Shown: in pieces, positions 50,970-59,589 of the stretch
Position numbering within the stretch: the first letter of the stretch is position 1
How the letters are laid out: each line of letters begins with the position of its first letter
Assembly (NCBI GenBank): GCA_041874725.1
Contig: CP097466.1
Span: forward strand, 3,658,001 to 3,722,000
Reading direction: 5' to 3'
DNA from: Duganella sp. BuS-21
GTDB taxonomy: Bacteria; Pseudomonadota; Gammaproteobacteria; Burkholderiales; Burkholderiaceae_D
DNA: 64,000 nt
Translations under genes and position numbers: made by a program
The notes under the pieces: model-generated
What the model saw: the letters and a program-made list of their open reading frames with translations, nothing else
Databases searched by the model: none
Told to the model about the DNA's origin: nothing

Positions 50970-53294
50970 TTAGTAGGCGGTCTGCGTGTAAGGCCGGCTG
51001 GCGGGCGATTTGCCCCACTCACTGTTGGGTTCGCGCGACATGGTAAACACCAGTTCGCCGCCGGCGGTGATCTGTTCGTGCCGCAAATAGGTCTGCGCCA
51101 GCGGCTTGCCGTTCAGCGTCACGCCCGCCACATAGGCGTTCTCCTTGCTCAGTCCCACAGCGCGGATGGTGAAGCGTTTGCCGTTGGGCAGGTTCAGCAC
51201 CGCCTGGTCCAGAAACGGCCGGCCGATCACGTATTCATTGCTGCCCGGCGCCACCGGATAGAAGCCCAAGGCCGTGAACGCCAGCCAGGCCGACATCTGC
51301 CCCAGGTCGTCATTACCGGACAAACCGGCCGGCGTCGTGTTGTACTGCGACGACACCACCTGCGTCAGCCGCTTCTGCGTCTTCCACGGTGCGCCGGCGT
51401 AGTTGTATAGATAAGCCACATGGTGCGAAGGCTCGTTGCCGTGCGCGTAATGGCCGATCAGGCCGGAGATGTCCTCCATGTGCGCATACAGCTTGTCGTC
51501 CACCTTGGCGTCGAACACCAGGTCGATCTTGTTCTGCAGGCCGGCGTCGCCGCCGAGCATCTTGATCAGGCCGGCGTTATCGTGCGGCATATACCAGGAG
51601 TATTGCCAGGCGCTGCCCTCGGTATAGTCGCTGCCGAAGTTCGATTGCACCGGGCTGAACGGTTCGCGGAAGCTGCCGTCGGACTTCTTCGCCCGCAGGA
51701 AGCCGGTCTTCACGTCGAAGGAATTGCGGTAATTCTGCGCCCGCTTGTAGTAACGCGCGGCGATATCCTTCTTGCCCATCTTCTCCGCCATGCGTGCGAT
51801 GGTCCAGTCGTCGAACGCATATTCCACCGTCTTCGAGGCCGCTTCCGGCTCCAGGTCGATCGGCACATAGCCTAGTTTCATATAGTGCTGCAGCCCCCCG
51901 TACGGGCCATATTCCGCGCTGCTGGTCATGGCCTTCAGCGCCTCTTCGGCATCGAAGCCTTGCAAGCCTTTCATGTAAGCGTCGGCGATTACCGGCACCG
52001 CGTGGTAGCCGATCATGCACCAGGTTTCCAGGCCGTGGAAGGACCACACCGGCAGGATGCCGTACGGGCTGGCCTTCTGCGACTCGACCAGCGAGCGCAC
52101 GAAATCGACGTTGCGCTGCTCCGGCTGGATCAGGGTCAGCAAGGGATGCAGCGCGCGGTAGGTGTCCCACAGCGAGAAGGTGGAGTGGTAGCGGAAGCCG
52201 GTCGCCTGATGCACCTCGTTGTCCGGGCCGCGATAGCGGCCGTCGCGGTCCATGAACAGGCTAGGCGCCAGCATGCTGTGATACAGCGCGGTGTACACCA
52301 TCTTGCGCATCTCCGGCTCGGCCTCGATGGCGACCGCGCCCAGCGCCTCGTTCCACGCGGCCGAAGCCTTGGCGCGTTCGGCGTCGAAGTCCCAGCCCGG
52401 CATCTCGGCCAGGTTGGCGATCGCGCCCTCCTCGCTCACCGCCGATATCGCCACCTTCACTTGCAACTGGCCGTCGGCCGGCACGCCGAATTCGAGCGAG
52501 CCGACCAGCGCCTTGCCCTCCACCACCGCCTTGTCGCCCGGGCCGCTGCCCGGACCGGCAAAGCCCTTGTACTCGACATCGCGCTCCATATTGCGCAGGG
52601 AGCGCGACGCTAGCGGATGCGAGAACTGGATCGCGAAGTATAGCTGGCGGCCGGCCGCCCAGCCGCGCGTCTCGCGCATGCCGGTGATCAGCGTGTTGTC
52701 GCGCACGCGCAGGCGTGACCACAGGTTCTTGGCGGCGTAATCGTAGATGCTGGCGCGCAGGTCGAGCATCACCTTGGCCTCGGCGCCCTTGGCGTAGCGG
52801 TAGCGGTGCAGGCCCACGCGCTCGCTGGCGGTGAGTTCGACATCGACCTCATTGTCTGCCAGCCTGACCGCGTAGTAGCCCGGCTCCGCGCGTTCGTTCT
52901 TGTGGCTGAAGCGCGAGCGGTAGCCGCTGAACGGCCGCTCGGGATAGCCCGGCTCCCACTTGGTCTCCGCGCTGTAAGGCATCAGCAGCAGGTCGCCGAG
53001 GTCCGAATGGCCGCTGCCGGAGAAGTGGGTGTGCGAGAAACCGAGGATGCTGTCGTCGTCGTAACGGTAGCCGGCCGCCCACGGATAGCTCTGGCGGAAC
53101 GGCCGCACCTGTGTATCGGGACTGAGCTGCACCATGCCGAACGGCCGCGTGGCGCCGGGGAAGGTGTGGCCGTCGCCGCCGGTGCCGATGAAGACATCGA
53201 CCGCCGCCGCCGGTGTGGATTGGGCGATGGACATCCCCGGGAATGCCAGGACCAGCGCCATCGCGCCGGCCGAAAGAAGTTTAGTCGCGTTCAT
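50970..53294 (-). CDS. GH92 family alpha-mannosidase, exported
   Basis: A calcium-dependent exo-alpha-mannosidase of family GH92, 774 residues, with a signal peptide (about 1-25). Family signatures: GTGGDGHTFPGATRPFGMVQ (about 38-57), FSHTHFSGSGHSDLGDLLLM, TFSLWDTYRALHPLLTL, SKTVEYAFDDWTIARMA, HGNEPSHHVAYLYNYAG (catalytic Glu) and SGNDDLGQMSAWLAFTALGF. It removes mannose from glycans outside the cytoplasm. Downstream of an RpiR-type regulator gene on the same strand (95-base gap), unlike most GH92 genes that sit in SusCD loci. Its relation to the cyanophycin genes is unclear. Confidence 0.92.
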   Translation of the reverse strand: MNATKLLSAGAMALVLAFPGMSIAQSTPAAAVDVFIGTGGDGHTFPGATRPFGMVQLSPDTQVRPFRQSYPWAAGYRYDDDSILGFSHTHFSGSGHSDLGDLLLMPYSAETKWEPGYPERPFSGYRSRFSHKNERAEPGYYAVRLADNEVDVELTASERVGLHRYRYAKGAEAKVMLDLRASIYDYAAKNLWSRLRVRDNTLITGMRETRGWAAGRQLYFAIQFSHPLASRSLRNMERDVEYKGFAGPGSGPGDKAVVEGKALVGSLEFGVPADGQLQVKVAISAVSEEGAIANLAEMPGWDFDAERAKASAAWNEALGAVAIEAEPEMRKMVYTALYHSMLAPSLFMDRDGRYRGPDNEVHQATGFRYHSTFSLWDTYRALHPLLTLIQPEQRNVDFVRSLVESQKASPYGILPVWSFHGLETWCMIGYHAVPVIADAYMKGLQGFDAEEALKAMTSSAEYGPYGGLQHYMKLGYVPIDLEPEAASKTVEYAFDDWTIARMAEKMGKKDIAARYYKRAQNYRNSFDVKTGFLRAKKSDGSFREPFSPVQSNFGSDYTEGSAWQYSWYMPHDNAGLIKMLGGDAGLQNKIDLVFDAKVDDKLYAHMEDISGLIGHYAHGNEPSHHVAYLYNYAGAPWKTQKRLTQVVSSQYNTTPAGLSGNDDLGQMSAWLAFTALGFYPVAPGSNEYVIGRPFLDQAVLNLPNGKRFTIRAVGLSKENAYVAGVTLNGKPLAQTYLRHEQITAGGELVFTMSREPNSEWGKSPASRPYTQTAY

Positions 53295-53375
53295 TCATCA
53301 CCCGCTATCAAGACGATCCGACTTTATAGCGCTTGCCCCGGTGACGGTCAATCCAGGAAACAAATAAGGGCCGAA

Positions 53376-53395
53376 GTTTAGTAAATCCGCTAAAC
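53376..53395. promoter_or_regulatory. Inverted repeat upstream of the GH92 gene
   Basis: GTTTAG-N8-CTAAAC lies 82-101 bases upstream of the GH92 ATG and includes the stop codon of the RpiR gene. It might be an operator for GH92 or a weak hairpin. It does not match the TGTAAG sites of the two RpiR promoters. Confidence 0.3.
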
Positions 53396-54310
53396 AGTGG
53401 TGGTGACGGTGTATTGTTCGATCACCTCGGTCAGGCGCGCCGCCTTGCGGACGTTGGCCTTGTTCGACACCATCAGCGACACCACCAGCGCCTCGATCAC
53501 CGCCACCGCCGCCACCGCGCTGCTGGGCAGCACGCCATGCGCGGCGCTGGCGTACAGCACGTGATCGGACAAGGGCACCATCGGCGCAGTCGGCGCATCG
53601 GTGATCGCCACCACCATGGCCTTGCGGCCGCGCGCGAACTCCGCCAGCCGCATCGCATCGCTGGTATAGCGCGGGAAGGACATCACCACCAGCAGGTCGC
53701 CACGGCCGACGTGAACCAGGTGGCCGGCCGCGATTTCGGTGCCGCCACCGCCGGCCATCTCCACCACGTTGCGACAGAACGGCTGCAGGTGCAGCGCCAA
53801 CATCGACGCCAGGCTGGACGACATGCCGAGTCCCAGCACGTAAACCGTGCGCGCCTTGCTGATTTTGTACGCCACCGCGTCCATCACCTTGGACGCCAGC
53901 GCTTCATGGCTGGAGGCCAGGTTGGCCTTGGCGTATTCCATGCTCGCCTCGCCGGGCGACTGCGCGGCCTTGCGGCGGGCGATGGAGGAGCGCAGCTTTT
54001 CCACCGGTTGCATGGCCATGTGCAGCGTTTCGGCCAGCGCGCTGCGCATGGCGCCGTAACTGGAGAAGCCGATGTCGCGGGCAAAGCGGCTGATCGTGGC
54101 GGTGGACACCTTGCAGCCCTCGGCCATCTCCTCGATCTTCAGCGCGGTTCCGCGCATCGGATTGCGCATCAGGTAATCGGCGATGCTGCGATGGGAGGCG
54201 GAACCCTCGGCGCGCACGCCGGCCAGTACCTTACCCAGCGCCGATTGTACAAACGCCACGTCCGCCGACACCGCCGCATTCCCTGCATTCCCTGCATTAC
54301 CTGCTGTCAT
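53390..54310 (-). CDS. MurR/RpiR-type transcriptional regulator 1
   Basis: A 306-residue regulator with an N-terminal HTH (LKIEEMAEGCKVSTATISRF, then ARDIGFSSYGAMRSAL, about 57-92) and a C-terminal SIS sugar-phosphate-type domain (VYVLGLGMSSSLASMLALHL, VVMSFPRYTSDAM). It is roughly 60% identical by eye to regulator 2 at 58444. A 16-bp near-palindrome of the kind TGTAAG-N4-CTTACA lies 25 bases before its ATG, so it is probably self-regulated. Preceded by the cyanophycinase gene and followed by GH92, all minus strand. Confidence 0.9.
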   Translation of the reverse strand: MTAGNAGNAGNAAVSADVAFVQSALGKVLAGVRAEGSASHRSIADYLMRNPMRGTALKIEEMAEGCKVSTATISRFARDIGFSSYGAMRSALAETLHMAMQPVEKLRSSIARRKAAQSPGEASMEYAKANLASSHEALASKVMDAVAYKISKARTVYVLGLGMSSSLASMLALHLQPFCRNVVEMAGGGGTEIAAGHLVHVGRGDLLVVMSFPRYTSDAMRLAEFARGRKAMVVAITDAPTAPMVPLSDHVLYASAAHGVLPSSAVAAVAVIEALVVSLMVSNKANVRKAARLTEVIEQYTVTTTV

Positions 54311-54334
54311 ACTGCACTCAACTTCTTAAAAAGG

Positions 54335-54350
54335 TGTAAGCATACGTACA
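54335..54350. promoter_or_regulatory. RpiR operator candidate 1
   Basis: TGTAAGCATACGTACA, arms TGTAAG/CGTACA with one mismatch. It is 25 bases upstream of the ATG of RpiR regulator 1, with AAGGTG in front, the same context as site 2 at 59408. Confidence 0.6.
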
Positions 54351-54392
54351 TTACAGGCAACTGTGAACTACGTATTAACCCGTAGCCGGGTT

Positions 54393-55613
54393 TTACTGGT
54401 ACCAGGGCCGCGTGATCTTCAGCGGCCGCACGTCCAGTCGCAGGTTCAGGATGGTGTAGGCGTCCGAGGTGGCAGATTCGTACCCAACGCTGGCGGCGTC
54501 GCGGATCAGCTTGAACTCGAAGCCCAGGTCCTCGCGCGGCTCGCCGGGCGGCGCGGTGGCGATGCCGATCGCCTCGCTGCGCGTGTTGTTGATCAGCTTC
54601 TCCATCATCACCAGCACGGTGTTGTGGCCCAGCGCGTCGGCCGAGTACACCTGCTCATTCAGGAACGGCTTGGCCGGATCGAGCTTGCCCTCCGCCTTGT
54701 CGGCCGATGGCGTGTACTGGCCGGTGACCAGGTTATACCGGTCGCCGCGATCGAGATAGCTGATGCGGGCGTTGGTCACGTTGAATTCCTTGATGTCGCC
54801 ATTGGTCTTGGCCTGCGTCAGGTCCAGCAGCAGCGCACCCTGATAGCCGATGATTTCCACTTCACGCTTGGCGTTGATCACCATCGCCGTGTTTTCATCG
54901 ATGCCCAGTCCCAGCTTGTAATTTTTCTTCAGCATGGCCGGCAGCATGCGGGCGAAGCGGCCGCGCGCCAGCAGGTGCTGGTCGACGAAGACGTCGGTGC
55001 CGACGAAGCCCAGGCCCGGCGCCAGTTCGCGGCCGTCGTTGACGCCGGCGGCCAGCGTGCCGATCACGGTCTTGGCTTCGTAATACATGGTGCTGCTCAT
55101 GATGGCGGCGCCGGCGCTGCTGCCGCCGATCACGCCGCCCTTGTTGTAGACGTCCCAGATGGCCTGCAACACGGCGGTGCGCGAGCCGTCCGGCCGCACC
55201 AGCGCCTTGGTGATGTAACCCTGGTCGCCGCCGGCGAAGTAGACGCCGCCCGCTTCGCGGATCGAGCGCGCCAGCGTTTCATCTTCGGCGGCGCGCGCAT
55301 AGTCGCTATTTTTCAGCCGCACCGCCACCGGCACCACGAAGGCCGAGGCGCCGTATTTATTCAGCGTAGCGGCCAGGTTGGCGCCGGAGCGTTCGGGATT
55401 GCCGGCGGCGCTGGGCATCACCGCGATGCGCGCCCCCTGCCCGCCGGCCAGCTGCACCATGCGCTGCCAGATGATCGTATTATCGGCGCGCACCGCGCCG
55501 CCGGCGATCAGCAGCTTGCCCTGCGGCGGCGCTTCGGCCGCCATGGAAACCTGCATGCAAAAAGCCACCAGCGAGAGGCTGAAGGCGCGCACCGCTTTTA
55601 CCAAAATCGTCAT
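54393..55613 (-). CDS. Secreted cyanophycinase (CphE-like)
   Basis: A serine-type (S51) exo-hydrolase that cuts cyanophycin into beta-Asp-Arg dipeptides. 406 residues with a signal peptide (about 1-25, MQVSMAAEA), so it acts outside the cytoplasm. Motifs: LLIAGGAVR, FAGGDQGYITKAL (about 126-138), nucleophile Ser166 in GGVIGGSSAGAA (about 159-170), VFVDQHLLARGRFARML, and GLGIDENTAMVI. It is about 130 residues longer than intracellular CphB, like the extracellular CphE described from Pseudomonas. It follows a TonB-dependent receptor gene (60-base gap) on the same strand. A peptidase for other isoaspartyl polymers cannot be ruled out. Confidence 0.88.
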   Translation of the reverse strand: MTILVKAVRAFSLSLVAFCMQVSMAAEAPPQGKLLIAGGAVRADNTIIWQRMVQLAGGQGARIAVMPSAAGNPERSGANLAATLNKYGASAFVVPVAVRLKNSDYARAAEDETLARSIREAGGVYFAGGDQGYITKALVRPDGSRTAVLQAIWDVYNKGGVIGGSSAGAAIMSSTMYYEAKTVIGTLAAGVNDGRELAPGLGFVGTDVFVDQHLLARGRFARMLPAMLKKNYKLGLGIDENTAMVINAKREVEIIGYQGALLLDLTQAKTNGDIKEFNVTNARISYLDRGDRYNLVTGQYTPSADKAEGKLDPAKPFLNEQVYSADALGHNTVLVMMEKLINNTRSEAIGIATAPPGEPREDLGFEFKLIRDAASVGYESATSDAYTILNLRLDVRPLKITRPWYQ

Positions 55614-55673
55614 ACCTTGATTCCCTGTCTAAAGAAACGGGAGTGGCGCGTGCGTCCGCTCCCCGGTCCTGCC

Positions 55674-58418
55674 TTACTTGAATGCGTAGCTGGCGCTGAT
55701 GAAGGCGCTGCGTCCACGCGGATCGGTATAGGTAGGATCATACCCTGCCAGGAAATAATAAGCCTGATTCGAATATGGCGGCGCGGTGTCGGCCAGGTTC
55801 AGCACACCGGCGCGCAACTTCAGCTGCTTGCTCAGCGCCCAGCTGCCGGTCAGGTCCCACAGCGAGTAGGCTTTTACGCGGCGCGACGGCAGCAGCGTAT
55901 CGGCCACCGGGTCGTAGGTGGTGTTCTGGTCGGTGTAGCCGGACGAGAACTGGTTCGACAGCGTCAGGTTGAGCGGGCCGCGATCCAAGCCGAAGCTGAT
56001 GCGGTGACGCCATTTCTGGATCACCTGGTCGTTCAGGAACAGGCCCAGATTGCTGCGCACCGGTTCCAGTGGGCCGAACTGGCGATCGTACTTCAGCACC
56101 CGGGTACCGGTGGCGTTGACCGAGAAGCGGCCCGCCGCGCTGTTGGCGCTCTTGTAGTCCAGGCCCAGGTCCAGGCCGGAGGTATTCAACTTGCCCTGGT
56201 TGGCTTTCTGCAGAATGATGTTGGTGATGAAGCCGTCGGCGTCGCGTTCGATGTAGGTGCCGTTGTATTTGGCGGCGTTGTCGACGATGATCTGCTCGCC
56301 CAGGGTGCTGATCACGTCCTTCTTGCGGATGTCCCAGTAATCCACGGTCAGGTTCAAGCCGCGCGCCGCCTCCAGCGCCACGCCCAGCGAGAACTGGCGC
56401 GACTTCTCTGGTTTCAGTTTGGGATTCGACCGGCGCTCCACCGGCCATTGGTCGGTACAACCGTCGATGCTATCGAGGCCGTTCTTCACGCATTCCGGGT
56501 CGGTCAGGAAGCTCGATGCGCTGCCGTAGGTGGTCGGACGCTTGAGGTCAGACAGCGACGGCGCGCGGAAACCGGTGCCGGCCGACCCGCGCAGCACCAG
56601 CTCACGGGCCGGCTGCCAGCGCACGCCGAGCTTCGGATTCACGGTCGAGCCGACCTCGCTGTAGCGGTCATAGCGCAGCGCACCCTGCAGCTCCAGCTGC
56701 TTGCTGAGCGGCGCATTGATCTCGCCGTAGACCGAGGCCACGGTGCGGCTGTCGCTGGTGGCCACCAGGTCGGTGGTGGAGCCGGCTGTCAGGCCGGTAT
56801 CGCGGTCGCCGGCGATATTATTCGACAGCAGCAGCGCCGACGGCGTGAAGGTGCTGCGCTCGCGGCGCGCTTCGGCGCCAAGCGCCAATCCCAGGTCGCC
56901 GCCGTCCAGCGTGGCCAGCGTGGTCGATACCTTGCCGTCGATGGCGGTCGACGTGCCTTTCGACTTGCGCGCTTCGTCGTTCACCTTGATGCTGTTGATC
57001 AGATCCCGCCCGGCCTGGGACGATGGTCCGAAAGGATTGATCACGCCCGAGCGTACGCCGGCTTCGAATTTATCGTACAGCACATAGCCGTTGACATACT
57101 TGTCGGTGGCCTTGTTTTCCGCGCGCGACAGGCCCAGGTCATAGTCCCAGTTGCCGATGGTGCCGTTCGCGCCCAGCACCAGGCGCTGGGCGGTGCTGGT
57201 CACCTCGTTGCTGCGATTGCCGGCCTCCGTCATCCGATAGCGGATGCCACTGAACGTCGCCGGCAGGCCAGGAGCGCTCAGCGCCGTGCGGTATTTTTCC
57301 GGCAGCAGGCTGACCGGCAAATTGCGGATGCGCTGCGGATTGGGGCTCAGCACGTAGTCGCTTTTGGCTTCGGACTGCACCAGCTCCAGGAACACCTGGT
57401 GATCCGCGCTGGCCTGGAAGGTGGCGCGGCCGATGAAACCGATCTTGCTGGCCTCCGGGTAAATCTCCGTGTCTTCCATGTAGTCGTAGCTGCAGCCCAG
57501 CGCACCGCCCGGCCCTTTGGGTGCGTACACGGTGGCCGGCGGCGCGCAGCCCGGCGCGGCGGGATTGATGCGGTTGGCGCTGGCGCCGGCCGGCAGCGCG
57601 CCGGCGGCGATCAAGGCTGCTCGCTGGGCACTGGAGATATCGATATTGGCCGGATAGGTATTGCTGGACATCAGCGCCGGCAGATTGGCGGCCAGCGGAC
57701 GTTCCCGGATAAAGTCGCGCTGGCTGGAGCGCAGCGCATCGAGCTTCTGCACATCGAGCACGCCGAACAGGTTGAAACGGTCATCCTGCAGCTTGCCGAA
57801 ACCGGCGCTGATGCTGGCGGTGCGCTTACCTGCGCCGCCCTGCTGCGTGGCGGCGGCCGAAGCGTTCATCTCCACGCCGGTATAGTCCTTGCGCGTGATG
57901 AAGTTGATAACGCCGCCGATGGCGTCGGTACCGTAGATCGCCGAAGCGCCGTCCTTCAGCACTTCCACCCGCTGGATGGCGCCGGCGGGAATGTTATTCA
58001 GGTCGACCCCGGCGTTGTCGCCGGGCGAGGCAAAGTTGGCGAGCCGGCGGCCGTTCAGCAGCACCAGCGTGGATGACACGCCGATGCCGCGCAGATTGGC
58101 GCCGTTGAAGCCGCGCTGGCCCGAAGTGCCATCCGTGATGCTGGCGCCGTCCGACAGGGGGGCGGTGTTGGCGCTGATATTCTTCAGTAGTTCGGCGGCG
58201 GTGGTCACGCCGCTCTTGTCGATCTCTTCGCGGCCGATGATCTGCACCGGCAGCGCCGTTTCGGCGTCGATGCGCTTGATCGACGACCCGGTAATCTCCA
58301 CCCGCTGGATCTTCGGCGCCTCGTTTTGCGGCACATTCTGCGCCTGGACCGGCAGCGCCACCGCTGCCGACATGCCCACGGCGATTTTCAGTGCTAGTTT
58401 TTTCTGATGCAGACTCAT
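55674..58418 (-). CDS. TonB-dependent receptor, probable cyanophycin-dipeptide or peptide importer
   Basis: A 914-residue outer membrane receptor. Signal peptide about 1-27 (LPVQAQ-NV), TonB-box-like region and plug domain (VEITGSSIKRIDAETALPVQ, LRGIGVSSTLVLLNGRRLAN, RVEVLKDGASAIYGTDAIGG), and a long barrel ending in RSAFISASYAFK. It belongs to the group with an N-terminal TonB plug used for peptides and carbohydrates rather than siderophores; no haem or siderophore signature is seen. ATG 58418 after AGGGGAG is preferred over GTG 58424. Placed between RpiR regulator 2 (25 bases upstream) and the secreted cyanophycinase, so the likely cargo is its dipeptide product. That is inference from context. 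Confidence 0.87.
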   Translation of the reverse strand: MSLHQKKLALKIAVGMSAAVALPVQAQNVPQNEAPKIQRVEITGSSIKRIDAETALPVQIIGREEIDKSGVTTAAELLKNISANTAPLSDGASITDGTSGQRGFNGANLRGIGVSSTLVLLNGRRLANFASPGDNAGVDLNNIPAGAIQRVEVLKDGASAIYGTDAIGGVINFITRKDYTGVEMNASAAATQQGGAGKRTASISAGFGKLQDDRFNLFGVLDVQKLDALRSSQRDFIRERPLAANLPALMSSNTYPANIDISSAQRAALIAAGALPAGASANRINPAAPGCAPPATVYAPKGPGGALGCSYDYMEDTEIYPEASKIGFIGRATFQASADHQVFLELVQSEAKSDYVLSPNPQRIRNLPVSLLPEKYRTALSAPGLPATFSGIRYRMTEAGNRSNEVTSTAQRLVLGANGTIGNWDYDLGLSRAENKATDKYVNGYVLYDKFEAGVRSGVINPFGPSSQAGRDLINSIKVNDEARKSKGTSTAIDGKVSTTLATLDGGDLGLALGAEARRERSTFTPSALLLSNNIAGDRDTGLTAGSTTDLVATSDSRTVASVYGEINAPLSKQLELQGALRYDRYSEVGSTVNPKLGVRWQPARELVLRGSAGTGFRAPSLSDLKRPTTYGSASSFLTDPECVKNGLDSIDGCTDQWPVERRSNPKLKPEKSRQFSLGVALEAARGLNLTVDYWDIRKKDVISTLGEQIIVDNAAKYNGTYIERDADGFITNIILQKANQGKLNTSGLDLGLDYKSANSAAGRFSVNATGTRVLKYDRQFGPLEPVRSNLGLFLNDQVIQKWRHRISFGLDRGPLNLTLSNQFSSGYTDQNTTYDPVADTLLPSRRVKAYSLWDLTGSWALSKQLKLRAGVLNLADTAPPYSNQAYYFLAGYDPTYTDPRGRSAFISASYAFK

Positions 58419-58443
58419 TCCCACTCCCCTGTTGATATTGCGG

Positions 58444-59385
58444 TTATGTGGCCCCGCTTTTCGCGGTGCGCTTTTTCACCTTCCTGGTGTTGCTCGCAGC
58501 GGCACCGTACAGGTAGGCGGAAATCGCCTCCGTCAACCGCGCCGCTTTTTCTACGTTGTCCTGGTTCGACACCATCAGCGATACCGCCAACGCTTCGATC
58601 ACCGCCACCGCCGCCGTTGCGCTGCTGGGCAGCACGGCATGACTGCTGTTCGCGTACAACACGTGCTCCGACATCTCCACCAGCGGCGAAGCCGGTGCAT
58701 CGGTAATCGCGATCACGCAGGCCTTGCGGTCGCGCGCATACTCGGCCAGGCGGATCACATCCAGCGCATAGCGCGGAAACGACATCACCACCAACACGTC
58801 GCCGGCGCCGATATTGGCCAGATGCCCGGCCGCGACCTCCGTGCCGCCCGCTCCCGCCGCCTCCACCACGTGGTGGCAGAACGGCTGCAGGTGCAGCGTC
58901 AGCAAACCCGCCAGGTAGGACGACAAGCCAAAACCCAGGACGTACACCGTGCGCGCCTTGCTGAGCTTTTGCACGATCTGCTTCATTTCCTGCTGCGACT
59001 GATTGCTGCGTGTACTGCTGATGTTGGCCAGTGCGTACTCCATGCTTTCATCGCCCGGCCAGGCCGCGCCCTTGCGGTTCTCTATGCTGTGCCGCAGCTT
59101 GTCCACCGGCTGCATTTCCGCATGCAGCGTCTCGGCCACCGCGCTGCGCATCCCGGCGTAGTTGCCAAAGCCGATGTCGCGCGCAAAACGGCTGATGGTG
59201 GCATTGGAGACCTGGCACACTTCCGCCATCTCATCGATCTTCAGCGCGGCCACACGCAGCGGGTTGCGCAGAAGGTATTCCGCGATGCTGCGGTTGGACG
59301 CCGAACCCTCGGCCAGCACGCCGGCCAGCCGCCGGCCAAGCTCCGAATGCGCAAATGCCACTTCCGCCGTATTCACTGATTTCAT
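58444..59385 (-). CDS. MurR/RpiR-type transcriptional regulator 2
   Basis: A 313-residue paralogue of regulator 1. HTH LKIDEMAEVCQVSNATISRF with ARDIGFGNYAGMRSAV (about 50-85), SIS domain VYVLGFGLSSYLAGLLTLHL and VVMSFPRYALDVI; a basic tail RKVKKRTAKSGAT is not present in regulator 1. First gene of a minus-strand series followed by the TonB receptor and cyanophycinase. A TGTAAG-N4-CTTACA palindrome is 23 bases upstream of the ATG. SIS-domain regulators usually respond to phosphosugars, so the ligand here deserves a direct test. Confidence 0.9.
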   Translation of the reverse strand: MKSVNTAEVAFAHSELGRRLAGVLAEGSASNRSIAEYLLRNPLRVAALKIDEMAEVCQVSNATISRFARDIGFGNYAGMRSAVAETLHAEMQPVDKLRHSIENRKGAAWPGDESMEYALANISSTRSNQSQQEMKQIVQKLSKARTVYVLGFGLSSYLAGLLTLHLQPFCHHVVEAAGAGGTEVAAGHLANIGAGDVLVVMSFPRYALDVIRLAEYARDRKACVIAITDAPASPLVEMSEHVLYANSSHAVLPSSATAAVAVIEALAVSLMVSNQDNVEKAARLTEAISAYLYGAAASNTRKVKKRTAKSGAT

Positions 59386-59407
59386 GCCGCTCTCCTTTTC
59401 CGAAAGG

Positions 59408-59423
59408 TGTAAGGATACTTACA
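59408..59423. promoter_or_regulatory. RpiR operator candidate 2
   Basis: TGTAAGGATACTTACA, a perfect TGTAAG-N4-CTTACA palindrome 23 bases upstream of the RpiR regulator 2 ATG, preceded by AAAGG as at site 1. Confidence 0.68.
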
Positions 59424-59493
59424 TTTTCAGAAAATTTGGAATCCGATTTGCAGGCAACTTTAGCGCCGACAAAAACAAAACTCAACAACTTTC

Positions 59494-59509
59494 TGTAAAT
59501 TTATTTACA
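59494..59509. promoter_or_regulatory. RpiR operator candidate 3
   Basis: TGTAAATTTATTTACA, a perfect TGTAAA-N4-TTTACA palindrome, 80 bases upstream of the divergent M14 hydrolase ATG and 86 bases from site 2. Same 16-bp layout with AT-rich centre. Confidence 0.6.
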
Positions 59510-59589
59510 TTGATTTACTTTGTGAAAATAACGATACATAATCGATCGCATTCCAACCAACGCGCCCCAAACCGGGGCGACCGATCCCC

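Noticed and set aside
50786..51022. A 78-codon frame between GH92 and protease
   Set aside because: Overlaps the end of GH92 and AT-rich regulatory DNA, no Shine-Dalgarno, no homology seen.
54363..58076. A 1237-codon open frame antisense to the cyanophycinase and TonB receptor genes
   Set aside because: Its product is rich in Ala, Arg, His and Gln with no domain, typical of antisense frames in GC-rich DNA; the opposite strand has full family homology.
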